Positions 1 through 6,905 are shown, counted from the first letter of the stretch. The stretch is DNA of 6,905 nt from Synechococcus sp. CO36386bin_37 (GCA_011525445.1 WTGE01000307.1:1-6905); one strand, 5' to 3'. A program made the numbers and translations. The notes: generated by a model not told the origin, from the sequence alone.

Positions 1-1
1 G

Positions 2-1669
2 CTCAAAGCCATTGGTTTACTCTTGCTCATTTCTTGCTTCGTCCTTGCCTTTAGTCTTTCAATACCGCTTCTCACTAATGCTTTGGTCTCGACAGTTCTT
101 CCTGAAGCGAATTTAGAATTTCTTGCTGAATGTCTCATTGTTGTCGGTTTAATAGTTGTTGTTTCCATTACCAGTCAGTACTTGCAAGAAATGATGATTC
201 TCCGATTGGAAACAGTTGGTAATCAGCGACTACAGTTTGGGATGTGGGAGTACTTCCTGAAACTACCGGTTTCTTTTTCTAATAATAGTCGTAGCGGTGA
301 TATTTATGCCGGTGTTAGTGCAATCTCAAAAATTCGTACTTATGTAGGGGCAGGTTCATTAAAATCGGGTCTTTCAGCGCTATTTTCCGTAGCTTTCCTT
401 GCCTTAATGTTTCAATATAGTCAAACGCTAGCTTTTTGGTCGCTTGTATTGGTGGCTATTGTTTTGTTGATTGTTTTTCAGATCGCTCGCAGGGCGATAC
501 GTCTTAATCAAGAGGTGTTTGATATCAAGAGTCGCCTTAATGGAATCAGTGATGAACTGAGCGCTAATGTTTTTGATATTCGTTCGATTAATGCAGAGAT
601 TCCTTTCTTGCGTCGTTGGATGCAGGATTACACAAGTATGGCAAAGATTTCAATGCAACTTGATTTTTACAATCAGTGTATTGATGTGATCCTGACCTCA
701 TTAAGCCCCTTTGGATCAGTGCTTCTTTTTTATGTGGCAGTGATACAGATCCTCAACCAGCCAGACTCTATTAATGATCCTCAACTCGTTGGTAGCTTTA
801 TTGCGTTCTACTCAGCCTTCATTGCCTTTAGTTCAACAATTGCTGATGTGGCTACTAATTTTACTGAAGTTTTTGCCAATGTGTCGGTTCTTTGGCGTAA
901 GGCAAGAGTTGTCTTAGATGAAAACATCGAACCTGGTTGGGAAGCTCATACTGCTAATCATTTATTTCTTGGACACATAGCATTTAATGATGTGAATATT
1001 CAGCCCAATGGTCTGCGTGAGCCGTTGCTTCGAAATATTTCTTTTGATATTCCTTCAGGTAAAACCATTGCAATCACAGGTAAAAAGGCTTCAGGCAAGT
1101 CTTTGCTTCTTAAAACTATTTTAGGACTTGTTGTTCCTCGAAATGGAGACGTATTAATAGATGGTATCCCGATACGCAAAGTGTCTGCCCGTGGGTTACG
1201 TAGACAAGTTGGATATATTGGCCAAGAGATTTTTTTAGAAGAAATTTCTATTCGTGATTTGTTATGTTGGAATCAAATTTATCCCGAGCCTCTCTTATGG
1301 GAAACCCTTGATTCACTCGGACTGGATGAATGCATCCGTGCATTACCGCATCAGTTGGATTCAGTTCTTATCGACGGTGGTAATCCACTTTCACTTGGCG
1401 AGAGAAAGCTTTTGGTGCTTGCACGTTGCCTGCTGAGAAAGCCTGCCGTTCTTTTGCTTGATGAATTATTGGTTGGATTATCTTTAAAGAGTCATTCAAA
1501 ATTAATTGATCTGATTCACGCACAAAATTGTACAGTTATTATGGTGCCTAGCTATTGGTCAGAACTTAAAATAGTTGATCATTTGCTAGTGCTTGACCAT
1601 GGTCTGATTCAATTTTCTGGTGCACCGAATGATCCCAGTTTGGATAAAACATGCATTGACCTTAAATGA
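2..1669 (+). CDS. ABC exporter half-transporter (permease-ATPase), NHLP/NHLM bacteriocin-export type, 5' end outside window
   Basis: This gene encodes an inner-membrane exporter with a fused permease and ATPase, here the C-terminal ~555 residues. The frame is open to the window edge. A TTG at 23 could start translation, but it lies inside the first membrane helix, and relatives carry a further N-terminal region, so the true start is probably upstream. Counting residues from the TTG, membrane helices lie near 2-22, 33-51, 115-131, 135-155, 222-245 and 255-275. The segment around 61-130 (RLETVGNQRL, MWEYFLKLPVSF, SGDIYAGV, ALFSVAFLALMFQYS) resembles the peptidase-less permease/ATPase of NHLP bacteriocin systems. 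The ATPase domain has Walker A GKKASGKS (353-360), Q-loop Gln401, signature LSLGE (456-460) and Walker B LLLDE (477-481). The switch His position is Pro509, the D-loop Asp is Ser, and the A-loop aromatic is absent. There is no C39 peptidase in the visible part. The DNA is much more AT-rich than polA. The likely cargo is a modified peptide, by inference only. The ABC exporter fold is certain; the NHLP subfamily is likely. Confidence 0.85.
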   Translation, partial: LKAIGLLLLISCFVLAFSLSIPLLTNALVSTVLPEANLEFLAECLIVVGLIVVVSITSQYLQEMMILRLETVGNQRLQFGMWEYFLKLPVSFSNNSRSGDIYAGVSAISKIRTYVGAGSLKSGLSALFSVAFLALMFQYSQTLAFWSLVLVAIVLLIVFQIARRAIRLNQEVFDIKSRLNGISDELSANVFDIRSINAEIPFLRRWMQDYTSMAKISMQLDFYNQCIDVILTSLSPFGSVLLFYVAVIQILNQPDSINDPQLVGSFIAFYSAFIAFSSTIADVATNFTEVFANVSVLWRKARVVLDENIEPGWEAHTANHLFLGHIAFNDVNIQPNGLREPLLRNISFDIPSGKTIAITGKKASGKSLLLKTILGLVVPRNGDVLIDGIPIRKVSARGLRRQVGYIGQEIFLEEISIRDLLCWNQIYPEPLLWETLDSLGLDECIRALPHQLDSVLIDGGNPLSLGERKLLVLARCLLRKPAVLLLDELLVGLSLKSHSKLIDLIHAQNCTVIMVPSYWSELKIVDHLLVLDHGLIQFSGAPNDPSLDKTCIDLK

Positions 1670-1982
1670 CAGGATTTTTGCATTTGCAATTCTTTTCTTG
1701 GGTCATAGATTGCTTATTGTATCATTTGCTCGTATGAATTCTCGATGGAAGTGTTAGCTTGCTTCTAACATTAAGATGGATAGATCCTCGGCAGTCCTTG
1801 AATCTATTGATTTTTTCGGCTTTTAGTGGTCAATCAGTGAAACTGAGTAAGGTTTGAGGCTGCTTGTGGTTGTGCCTTTTTTGTCATAGGTCTTGAAGTG
1901 CAATCAATATGGAATGTTTTTTTGGATTGGTTGAGTGAATCGTTGGACGTTTTTGATATTTGTACAGATTGTCTTTTGCTCC
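1670..1982. other. AT-rich non-coding region between convergent genes
   Basis: These 313 bases separate the stop of the ABC exporter from the stop of polA on the opposite strand. I see no convincing gene. The ATG-led frames on the + strand run only about 7-16 codons (for example from 1734, 1745, 1776 and 1910) and have no ribosome-binding site. No tRNA fold is apparent, nor the Yfr1 core motif. Small inverted repeats are present: TGTTAG/CTAACA at 1752-1770, ATTGA/TCAAT at 1806-1834, and TCAGT/ACTGA at 1834-1846. None is followed by a T-run. The composition matches the ABC gene rather than polA, so the segment probably belongs to the same accessory DNA. No terminator for polA is visible on the minus strand. 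Confidence 0.7.
1856..1882 (+). terminator. possible weak Rho-independent terminator after the ABC exporter gene
   Basis: AGGC at 1857-1860 pairs with GCCT at 1874-1877. With a bulged T at 1861 the stem can extend by G1862-T1873 and C1863-G1872. A run of six T follows at 1877-1882. The stem is short and imperfect and lies about 190 bases after the stop codon, so this is only a candidate. It is the best hairpin-plus-T-run in the gap. Confidence 0.25.
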
Positions 1983-4900
1983 TTATTTGCATTCCATCCA
2001 ATTCTGGCCGCTGCCCGTTTCAACCTCAAGCGGCACGGAAAGTTTGATCGCATTCTTCATGGTTTTCACAACGAGCTCCTGCACACCATGGAGGGCTTCT
2101 GGATCCACTTCCAATACGAGTTCATCGTGAACCTGCAGTAGCAGTCGCGCAGGAAGATTGTGGCGTTCGAGCTCGGCCTGGAGTTGCACCATGGCCAGCT
2201 TGATGATGTCGGCACTGGAACCCTGAATGGGGGCATTGGCCGCGGCCCGAAGTTGCTGAGCTTCCATTCCCCCACGTCGTGCCAGCTCCAGATCGATCGC
2301 GAGAGGATCCATGCCTTTGAGGCGACCGAGTCCATTGCGATCGAAGTGGAAGGGGCGCCTGCGTCCCAGAATGGTTTCCACATAGCCCTGACTCAGAGCA
2401 AGGCGTTCCTGCAGTTCCAGATAGGCAAAGATTTTGGGATAGCGTTGTTTGTACTGGCTCAAAAATTCCTTCGCTTCGCCTTGGCTCACACCTGTTTCGC
2501 GGGCGAAGCGTTGTGCGCCCATGCCATAGACGACTCCGAAGTTGATTGTTTTCCCCATCCGCCGTTCGTCGGCCGTCACCTCGGTTTTGTTGAGCAGCAA
2601 GCGTGCCGTCAACGCATGGACATCGTCCCCCTGGCCGTAAGCCTCCTGCAACACCTCTTCCCCGGAAAGGTGGGTCAGAATGCGTAGCTCGATCTGGGAA
2701 TAGTCGGCACTGAGAAGGGTCCAACCCTCTTGAGGCAGGAACGCTTTGCGGATGCGTCGGGAAAATTCCGTGCGCACCGGAATGTTTTGCAGATTGGGGT
2801 TGCTGCTGCTGAGCCGTCCTGTCGCTGTGACGGCTTGATTGAAATCGGTGTGAACCCGACCGGTTTCCTCTTCCACCAGTTGTGGCAAAGCATCCACGTA
2901 GGTGCTTTTTAATTTGCTGAGAACCCGATGCTCGAGCACCAGTGGGACAACGGGATGATCCTGTTCCAGCTTTTCCAGCACACTGGCATCGGTGCTGTAA
3001 CCGGTTTTGGTGCGGCGTGATTTCTTGCGATCCAGTCCCAGAGTGTTGAACAGCAACTCGCCCAGTTGTTTGGGTGAAGCCAGATTGAAATCCACCTGGG
3101 CAACCTCTTTGGCTTTCCGTTCCAGTTGTTCAAGCGTGGAGCCGATTTCACTGGACAGTGCGGCCAGGTAGGGCTGATCAATTCGAATGCCCGTTGCTTC
3201 CATCAGGGCCAGCACCGGCTCGAGAGGGAGTTCAACCTTGCTGAGCAAGTCCAGAAGTTTGGGCCCGAAAGCCTCCAGTTGCTGTCGCAGGTCGATCGCG
3301 AGTTTGCGGGTGAGATACACATCCATGCCGCAGTACTGGGCTGCCTGTTCCAAGGGCACCTGTTCGAACCGGCTCACTTTCCCGTCCTTGGCTTTGCCCA
3401 CCAGGTCGCTGAACAGGGTTGGACTGATGCCGTAATCCCGCTGGGCCATCACATCCAACCCGTGTTTGGCTGCCGCATCGCGGAGGTAATCAGCCAACAG
3501 GGTGTCCATCACCACCCCTGAAAGGGTGAGGCCATGGCGCAACAGAATCAATCGATCGTATTTCGCGTTCTGGAGTGCTTTGGGGTGGTCTGCACTGGCG
3601 AGCCAAGGTGCCAGGGCCTGAAGCACCGTTTCCAGTGGTAGTTGCTCTGGTGCCGGATCGGCCTGGTGACTGATGGGGATGTAAGCCATGTCGTCCGTTT
3701 TGGCTCCCCAGCAGACGCCGATGCCGACCAATTGGGCCCGAAACGGATTGAGGTCACTCGTTTCTGTGTCTACCGAGACTGGGGCCAGCGAATCACGACA
3801 GCCCATCAGCTGTGTGACGAGTGCGTTCAGTTGGGTCTGGTGTTGAACGATTTCAGGCTGCAGGTCCGGTTGGCTGCTGCTCGCGTCAGCGGTGGAGGCT
3901 GTCCCTGTCTTGGAGGCTGCCCTTGTCTTGGCGGTTCCCGCTTTGGCTTGGCCTGCCGTGGTGGCGGCAGCGTTGTTCTGACCGGTTGGTTCTGTGGAGG
4001 CGAGCAGGTGGCTGTTGGCAGCCAATCCACCACTGGAGAAGGTGGCTACAAAGCTGGGCACCTGGCGGATCAGGCTGTTCAGTTCAAGGTCTTCCAGGCG
4101 CTGCTTCAGGCCATCGCCATCCACCTCGCCCAGATCGAGCTGGGGCTCCTCCGGCAGGGGAATGTCCACCAGGATCTCTGCAAGGCGTCGTGAGAGATAG
4201 GCGTTCTCCCTGTCCTTGGTGAGTTTGGCCTTGAGTGCTCCCTTGATGGCGCCCCGGCTCGCCTTTGGACCCTCATCCTCCACTTCGGCAAGAACGCGGT
4301 AGACGCCATCAAGGTCTTCGTTTTCCTTGAGCAGATTGATGGCTGTTTTGGGGCCCACTCCTTTCACGCCGGGGATGTTGTCGGAGCTGTCGCCGGTGAG
4401 AGCCTTGAGATCAACCACCTTGGCTGGTGCAACCCCAAGCTTGGCTTGAACACCGGCTTCGTCGATCAGCGTGGGACCACTGCTTCTGGCGTAGGGTCCC
4501 CCTCCCATGTAGAGCACCGCAATGTCGCGGCTGTCATCCACCAACTGAAAGAGATCACGATCTCCGCTGAGAATGCGAACACGCCAGCCATCCGCCGCAG
4601 CCCGGTTGGCCAAGGTTCCCAGAACATCATCCGCCTCAAAACCAGGAGCCAGACAGATGGGCAGTTGAAGCTGGGTTTTCAGAATCTCCTGGAGCTGTTC
4701 CAGATCCTGAAAGAAGTGATCGGGTGCTACGTCGCGATGGGCCTTGTAATTGGGATCGGCTTCATGGCGAAAGGTCGGTTCCGCCGTGTCGAAGGCGATC
4801 GTCACGCTGTTGGGCTTGAGCCCTTTGCAGTTGTCGAGCAGGGCCTTCAGAAATCCGTAGGTCACGCTGGTGGGAAGACCGTCCTTGGTGCTGAGCCCGC

Positions 4901-4994
4901 CATCACCGCCTTTGCTGAAGGCGTAGAAACTGCGGAACGCCAGGGAATGACCGTCCACAAGCAGGAGCAGGGGTTGATCGGAGGGCAGGCTCAT
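1983..4994 (-). CDS. polA: DNA polymerase I, complete three-domain enzyme
   Basis: PolA acts in the cytoplasm, removing RNA primers, joining Okazaki fragments and filling repair gaps. This 1003-residue protein is longer than E. coli PolA (928). The 5' nuclease spans about 8-310, with metal ligands Asp14, Asp69, Glu120/Asp122/Asp123, Asp145/Asp147 and Asp202/Asp205, and a helix-3-turn-helix at GVKGVGPKTA (209-218). An Ala/Thr/Ser/Lys-rich linker covers about 320-385. The proofreading domain (about 386-575) keeps Asp409-Thr-Glu411, Asp497 and Tyr554-x3-Asp558, so 3'-5' exonuclease activity should be present. The polymerase domain has motif A DYSQIELR (764-771), the O-helix with Arg811/Arg812, Lys815, Phe819 and Tyr823, and motif C VHDE (955-958). 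Phe819 matches the E. coli residue that discriminates against dideoxynucleotides. An insertion at about 886-910 enlarges the region before NAPIQGSSADIIK, as in other cyanobacterial PolA as I recall them. The ATG start sits just before the conserved LLLVDGHSLAFRSFYAF block. No strong ribosome-binding site precedes it. The gene lies 23 bp after the adaptor gene, so co-transcription is likely. Confidence 0.98.
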   Translation of the reverse strand: MSLPSDQPLLLLVDGHSLAFRSFYAFSKGGDGGLSTKDGLPTSVTYGFLKALLDNCKGLKPNSVTIAFDTAEPTFRHEADPNYKAHRDVAPDHFFQDLEQLQEILKTQLQLPICLAPGFEADDVLGTLANRAAADGWRVRILSGDRDLFQLVDDSRDIAVLYMGGGPYARSSGPTLIDEAGVQAKLGVAPAKVVDLKALTGDSSDNIPGVKGVGPKTAINLLKENEDLDGVYRVLAEVEDEGPKASRGAIKGALKAKLTKDRENAYLSRRLAEILVDIPLPEEPQLDLGEVDGDGLKQRLEDLELNSLIRQVPSFVATFSSGGLAANSHLLASTEPTGQNNAAATTAGQAKAGTAKTRAASKTGTASTADASSSQPDLQPEIVQHQTQLNALVTQLMGCRDSLAPVSVDTETSDLNPFRAQLVGIGVCWGAKTDDMAYIPISHQADPAPEQLPLETVLQALAPWLASADHPKALQNAKYDRLILLRHGLTLSGVVMDTLLADYLRDAAAKHGLDVMAQRDYGISPTLFSDLVGKAKDGKVSRFEQVPLEQAAQYCGMDVYLTRKLAIDLRQQLEAFGPKLLDLLSKVELPLEPVLALMEATGIRIDQPYLAALSSEIGSTLEQLERKAKEVAQVDFNLASPKQLGELLFNTLGLDRKKSRRTKTGYSTDASVLEKLEQDHPVVPLVLEHRVLSKLKSTYVDALPQLVEEETGRVHTDFNQAVTATGRLSSSNPNLQNIPVRTEFSRRIRKAFLPQEGWTLLSADYSQIELRILTHLSGEEVLQEAYGQGDDVHALTARLLLNKTEVTADERRMGKTINFGVVYGMGAQRFARETGVSQGEAKEFLSQYKQRYPKIFAYLELQERLALSQGYVETILGRRRPFHFDRNGLGRLKGMDPLAIDLELARRGGMEAQQLRAAANAPIQGSSADIIKLAMVQLQAELERHNLPARLLLQVHDELVLEVDPEALHGVQELVVKTMKNAIKLSVPLEVETGSGQNWMECK
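3894..3929 (-). repeat. 18-bp imperfect tandem duplication inside the polA linker
   Basis: Two adjacent 18-base units, 3894-3911 and 3912-3929, differ at two positions. On the coding strand they give the six-residue repeats KTRAAS (356-361) and KTGTAS (362-367). The unit length is a multiple of three, so the frame is kept. The repeat sits in the low-complexity linker between the 5' nuclease and proofreading domains, where length changes should be tolerated. Confidence 0.75.
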
Positions 4995-5017
4995 GGGGTT
5001 AGGCGGGTTGGTCTGGG

Positions 5018-6193
5018 TCAGTCGCGCTGTTTCGCCCAGGGCGGTAGGTCGATGAACACCCGGGTGCCCGGTTGAACTCCCGAGAGAATGGCACTCTGGC
5101 TGCCGCCGCTGGAGCCCAGTTCAACGGACTGGAACTTGGGTTGATTGTTCTTTCCCACCAGCAACACGCCAGGTTCGCCGTTCTCGGTCACGATGGCCAC
5201 GGTGGGAACCAGGGTGGTCGCTGCGGTGCGTCCCGTTTGAAAGTTCACATCTGCTGTCATGCCGATGCGCAGGATGGGTGGGGGATCGATCAGGGTCAGT
5301 TCCACCTCGAAGGAAATCACGTTGTTGGTTTTTTCAGCGCGCGGGGCAATGTCGCGAACTTCGGCTGCAAAGCGTTGATCCGGAAAAGCGTCAACCCGGA
5401 CGTCTGCAAGCTGTCCGATCCTGATCCGGCCGATATCACTTTCCGGCACTTTTGCGGTGACTTCCAGCCCCTGGGAGAGCTCAACAATCGAGGAACTCGT
5501 GGCGCCTGCAGATGATGACGCTGCTGTGGTGGGTGTCACAAAGGAACCGGGTTCCGCATAACGCTCGGTGATCACTCCGCTGAACGGGGCCCTGATCAAC
5601 TGTTCTCCCCCTTCGATCTTGCGTTGTTGAATCCGCTCCTGCGCCGCTTCGAAGTTGGCTTTGCTGACGAGATAACTGGCTTCGAAGTCATCCCTGTCGG
5701 CTTCACTGATCGCCCCCGTCTCGAAGAGTTTGCGACGACGGTTGTAATCGGCGGTTTTGGCTTTGTATTCCGCTGCGGCTTGACGTTCCAAAGCCAGAAG
5801 TTCATCCAACCGGTCCTGATAATCCCCACGATCCATGCGGGCCAGCACCTGACCTTCCTGCACGATGTCGCCTTCTTCAACAAGCAAGGACTCGAGCAGG
5901 CCTCCACGCCTTGGACTGACGTTGACGCGACGAATGGCCTCCAATTCACCACTGGCCGTGACGATGCCTGGCAAGGAACCACGGCTCGCCTCAACGGTGT
6001 AGGCGGAAACGTCGCGAGCTCTGTTTCGGTCTTGATGGAGCCTCCACAGCAGGCTGCCGCCTCCAATGAGGGCTGCAACCACCGCAACCACGATCAGCCG
6101 TTTTCGGCGTCGATGCTGTCCACTGAGTCGCGCAAGAGTGGTCAAGTCATGGGGCTTGGCGAGTGATGGGGTTTGCCGTTGTTGGCTGACCAT
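5018..6193 (-). CDS. periplasmic adaptor (membrane fusion) protein of a tripartite efflux/secretion pump, RND/MacA-HlyD family
   Basis: The 391-residue protein should be anchored in the inner membrane and link an inner-membrane pump to an outer-membrane channel. Residues 1-31 are cytoplasmic and end in a basic cluster (HRRRKR). One membrane helix spans about 33-50. The first lipoyl half-motif is near 88-121 (SPRRGGLLESLLVEEGDIVQ, then LARMDRGDYQ). A charged coiled-coil hairpin covers about 122-195. The second lipoyl half is near 199-220 (LIRAPFSGVITERYAEPGSF). A Ser/Ala/Thr-rich stretch at 221-235 follows. The beta-barrel covers about 240-318 (LEVTAKVPESDIGRIRIGQ, LRIGMTADVNF), and a membrane-proximal domain lies near 325-385. 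There is no lipobox. The ATG start has a weak AGG seven bases upstream. No pump ATPase, RND permease or TolC-like channel lies nearby, so the partner and substrate cannot be named. The protein sequence does not resemble an NHLP-type secretion adaptor in any way I can see, so I do not link it to the exporter at the left end. It probably heads a transcript that includes polA. Confidence 0.9.
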   Translation of the reverse strand: MVSQQRQTPSLAKPHDLTTLARLSGQHRRRKRLIVVAVVAALIGGGSLLWRLHQDRNRARDVSAYTVEASRGSLPGIVTASGELEAIRRVNVSPRRGGLLESLLVEEGDIVQEGQVLARMDRGDYQDRLDELLALERQAAAEYKAKTADYNRRRKLFETGAISEADRDDFEASYLVSKANFEAAQERIQQRKIEGGEQLIRAPFSGVITERYAEPGSFVTPTTAASSSAGATSSSIVELSQGLEVTAKVPESDIGRIRIGQLADVRVDAFPDQRFAAEVRDIAPRAEKTNNVISFEVELTLIDPPPILRIGMTADVNFQTGRTAATTLVPTVAIVTENGEPGVLLVGKNNQPKFQSVELGSSGGSQSAILSGVQPGTRVFIDLPPWAKQRD

Positions 6194-6361
6194 GACATCG
6201 CCTGTATCGAAACTTCACACATAGTCTCGCCTGCGCGCTGGGGAAATGACGCGTTGGCTGTTGATTGGCACCGTACCGTTTCAAATGCGTGTCGTAGGCG
6301 TTGCGCCGAAGGGTGCTGGCCCCGTCTTTTGCCCTGAAGGGTTGGTGGATAGATTTGCCGG
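6194..6361. promoter_or_regulatory. divergent intergenic region between the adaptor-polA unit and ychF
   Basis: These 168 bases separate two divergent start codons and so should hold the promoters for both transcripts. On the minus strand, TTGAAA at 6284-6279 resembles a -35 box, but I find no good -10 at normal spacing. A direct repeat GAAGGGT occurs at 6308-6314 and 6337-6343, on the ychF side. No riboswitch-like fold or operator palindrome stands out. Confidence 0.5.
6329..6355 (+). promoter_or_regulatory. tentative sigma-70-type promoter for ychF
   Basis: TTGCCC at 6329-6334 matches the -35 consensus at 4 of 6 positions, and TAGATT at 6350-6355 matches the -10 consensus at 4 of 6. The spacing is 15 bases, shorter than the ideal 17. 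If used, transcription would begin within a few bases of the ychF ATG. No Shine-Dalgarno site precedes that ATG, which would fit a leaderless or near-leaderless message. Both boxes are weak, so this is a guess. Confidence 0.2.
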
Positions 6362-6905
6362 ATGCTTAAAGCTGGAATCGTCGGTTTGCCCAACGTGGGC
6401 AAATCCACTTTGTTCAATGCCCTCGTGGCCAACGCGCAGGCACAAGCGGCGAATTTTCCGTTCTGCACGATTGAGCCGAATGTGGGCACGGTTGCCGTTC
6501 CCGATGACCGTCTGCAAAAGCTCTCGGATCTGAGTCAGAGCAAGGAGCTGATCCCCACGCGGATGGAGTTTGTGGACATCGCCGGTCTGGTGAAGGGGGC
6601 GAGCCAGGGCGAGGGTCTGGGAAACAAATTTCTCTCCAACATCCGTGAAGTGGATGCCATCGTGCACGTGGTGCGCTGCTTCGAAGACGACGATGTGATT
6701 CATGTGTCGGGATCCATCGGTCCTGCCCGTGATGCGGAGGTGATCAACCTTGAGCTGGGTCTGGCCGATCTCGCACAGATTGAGAAGCGGCGCGAGCGTT
6801 TGAAAAAGCAGATGCGCACCAGCCAGGAGGCGCAGGTGGAAGATGGGGCTCTTGAGCGCATTCAACAGGTGCTGGAAGCGGGTGGTTCCGCGCGCAGCGT
6901 GGAGC
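6362..6905 (+). CDS. ychF: redox-responsive ATPase/GTPase YchF (Obg family), 3' end outside window
   Basis: YchF (OLA1 in eukaryotes) is a universally conserved cytoplasmic P-loop NTPase of the TRAFAC/Obg group that binds ribosomes. It prefers ATP over GTP in the members studied and has been linked to stress responses. The window shows 181 complete codons, about half of the usual ~363 residues. The start [15 protein letters not shown] is typical and fixes the ATG at 6362. The G1/Walker A motif is GLPNVGKS (8-15). The switch I region is [11 protein letters not shown] (32-42). The G3 motif is [10 protein letters not shown] (72-81), with a hydrophobic Leu76 where Ras-like enzymes have their catalytic Gln, as expected for the HAS-NTPase group. 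The stretch [25 protein letters not shown] (83-107) is also family-typical. The charged region from about 138 begins the inserted coiled-coil domain. The nucleotide-specificity motif and the TGS domain lie beyond the window. The gene is divergent from the adaptor-polA unit. Confidence 0.97.
   Translation, partial: MLKAGIVGLPNVGKSTLFNALVANAQAQAANFPFCTIEPNVGTVAVPDDRLQKLSDLSQSKELIPTRMEFVDIAGLVKGASQGEGLGNKFLSNIREVDAIVHVVRCFEDDDVIHVSGSIGPARDAEVINLELGLADLAQIEKRRERLKKQMRTSQEAQVEDGALERIQQVLEAGGSARSVE

Noticed and set aside
1752..1770. Inverted repeat TGTTAG/CTAACA in the gap after the ABC gene, considered as a terminator.
   Set aside because: The stem is only six pairs, AT-rich, with a seven-base loop and no T-run on either strand.
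1935..2141. A 68-codon + strand frame with GTG start whose first 27 residues look like a signal peptide (basic start, hydrophobic core, ILAAA end).
   Set aside because: Two-thirds of it is antisense to the conserved polA 3' end, no ribosome-binding site precedes the GTG, and the part after the apparent cleavage site looks like an antisense translation of PolA. A chance resemblance is more likely.
2291..3302. Shared word TCGATCGCGAG near 2293-2303 and 3292-3302, considered as a repeat or HIP1-like element.
   Set aside because: Both copies encode the peptide LAIDL in PolA, and neither contains the full HIP1 octamer. This is coincidental codon use.
2160..5515. Several long open frames on the + strand opposite polA and the adaptor (for example 2160-2687, 3642-4193, 4446-5075 and 5072-5515).
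   Set aside because: They are antisense shadows of GC-rich coding sequence, with no recognisable domains, and they overlap strongly supported genes.
6332..6341. Small palindrome-like CCCTGAAGGG upstream of ychF, considered as an operator.
   Set aside because: The arms are only three to four bases, too short to support a binding site without comparative data.
6281..6865. A 194-codon minus-strand frame opposite the ychF start.
   Set aside because: It is antisense to a highly conserved ychF N-terminus with intact G1 and G3 motifs. The minus frame shows no domain.
1..6905. CRISPR arrays, insertion sequences, tRNA or rRNA genes, and att-like repeats.
   Set aside because: No spaced repeats, terminal inverted repeats, transposase motifs or tRNA-like folds were seen by eye on either strand.

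Overview
The window looks like chromosomal DNA of a unicellular marine picocyanobacterium (Synechococcus/Cyanobium/Prochlorococcus group). This rests on three things: a PolA with the cyanobacterial type of insertion in its polymerase domain, short intergenic gaps with few clear Shine-Dalgarno sites, and no complete HIP1 octamer (GCGATCGC), which is abundant in many freshwater cyanobacteria. The assignment is from pattern recognition, not from a database search.

Layout. Positions 2-1669 (+) hold the 3' part of an AT-rich gene for an ABC exporter half-transporter (permease fused to ATPase). It most resembles the peptidase-less exporter of NHLP/NHLM-type bacteriocin (RiPP) systems. Positions 1670-1982 are AT-rich non-coding DNA between convergent genes. 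Positions 1983-4994 (-) are polA, a complete three-domain DNA polymerase I with all catalytic motifs intact and an unusually long low-complexity linker. Positions 5018-6193 (-) are a periplasmic adaptor (membrane fusion protein, RND/MacA-like) lying 23 bp upstream of polA on the same strand. Positions 6194-6361 are a divergent intergenic region. Positions 6362-6905 (+) are the 5' half of ychF, a universal Obg-family ATPase/GTPase, cut by the window end.

The right-hand 5 kb is GC-rich housekeeping DNA; the adaptor and polA are probably co-transcribed, with ychF divergent. The left-hand 2 kb is clearly more AT-rich and carries an accessory exporter, so the 3' end of polA looks like the border of an accessory segment. 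The exporter probably belongs to a peptide maturation/export cluster that continues left of the window. Its nucleotide-binding domain is the most unusual thing here: Walker A and Walker B are intact, but the A-loop aromatic, D-loop aspartate and switch histidine are all replaced and the signature is LSLGE. No complete new system is visible in the window.
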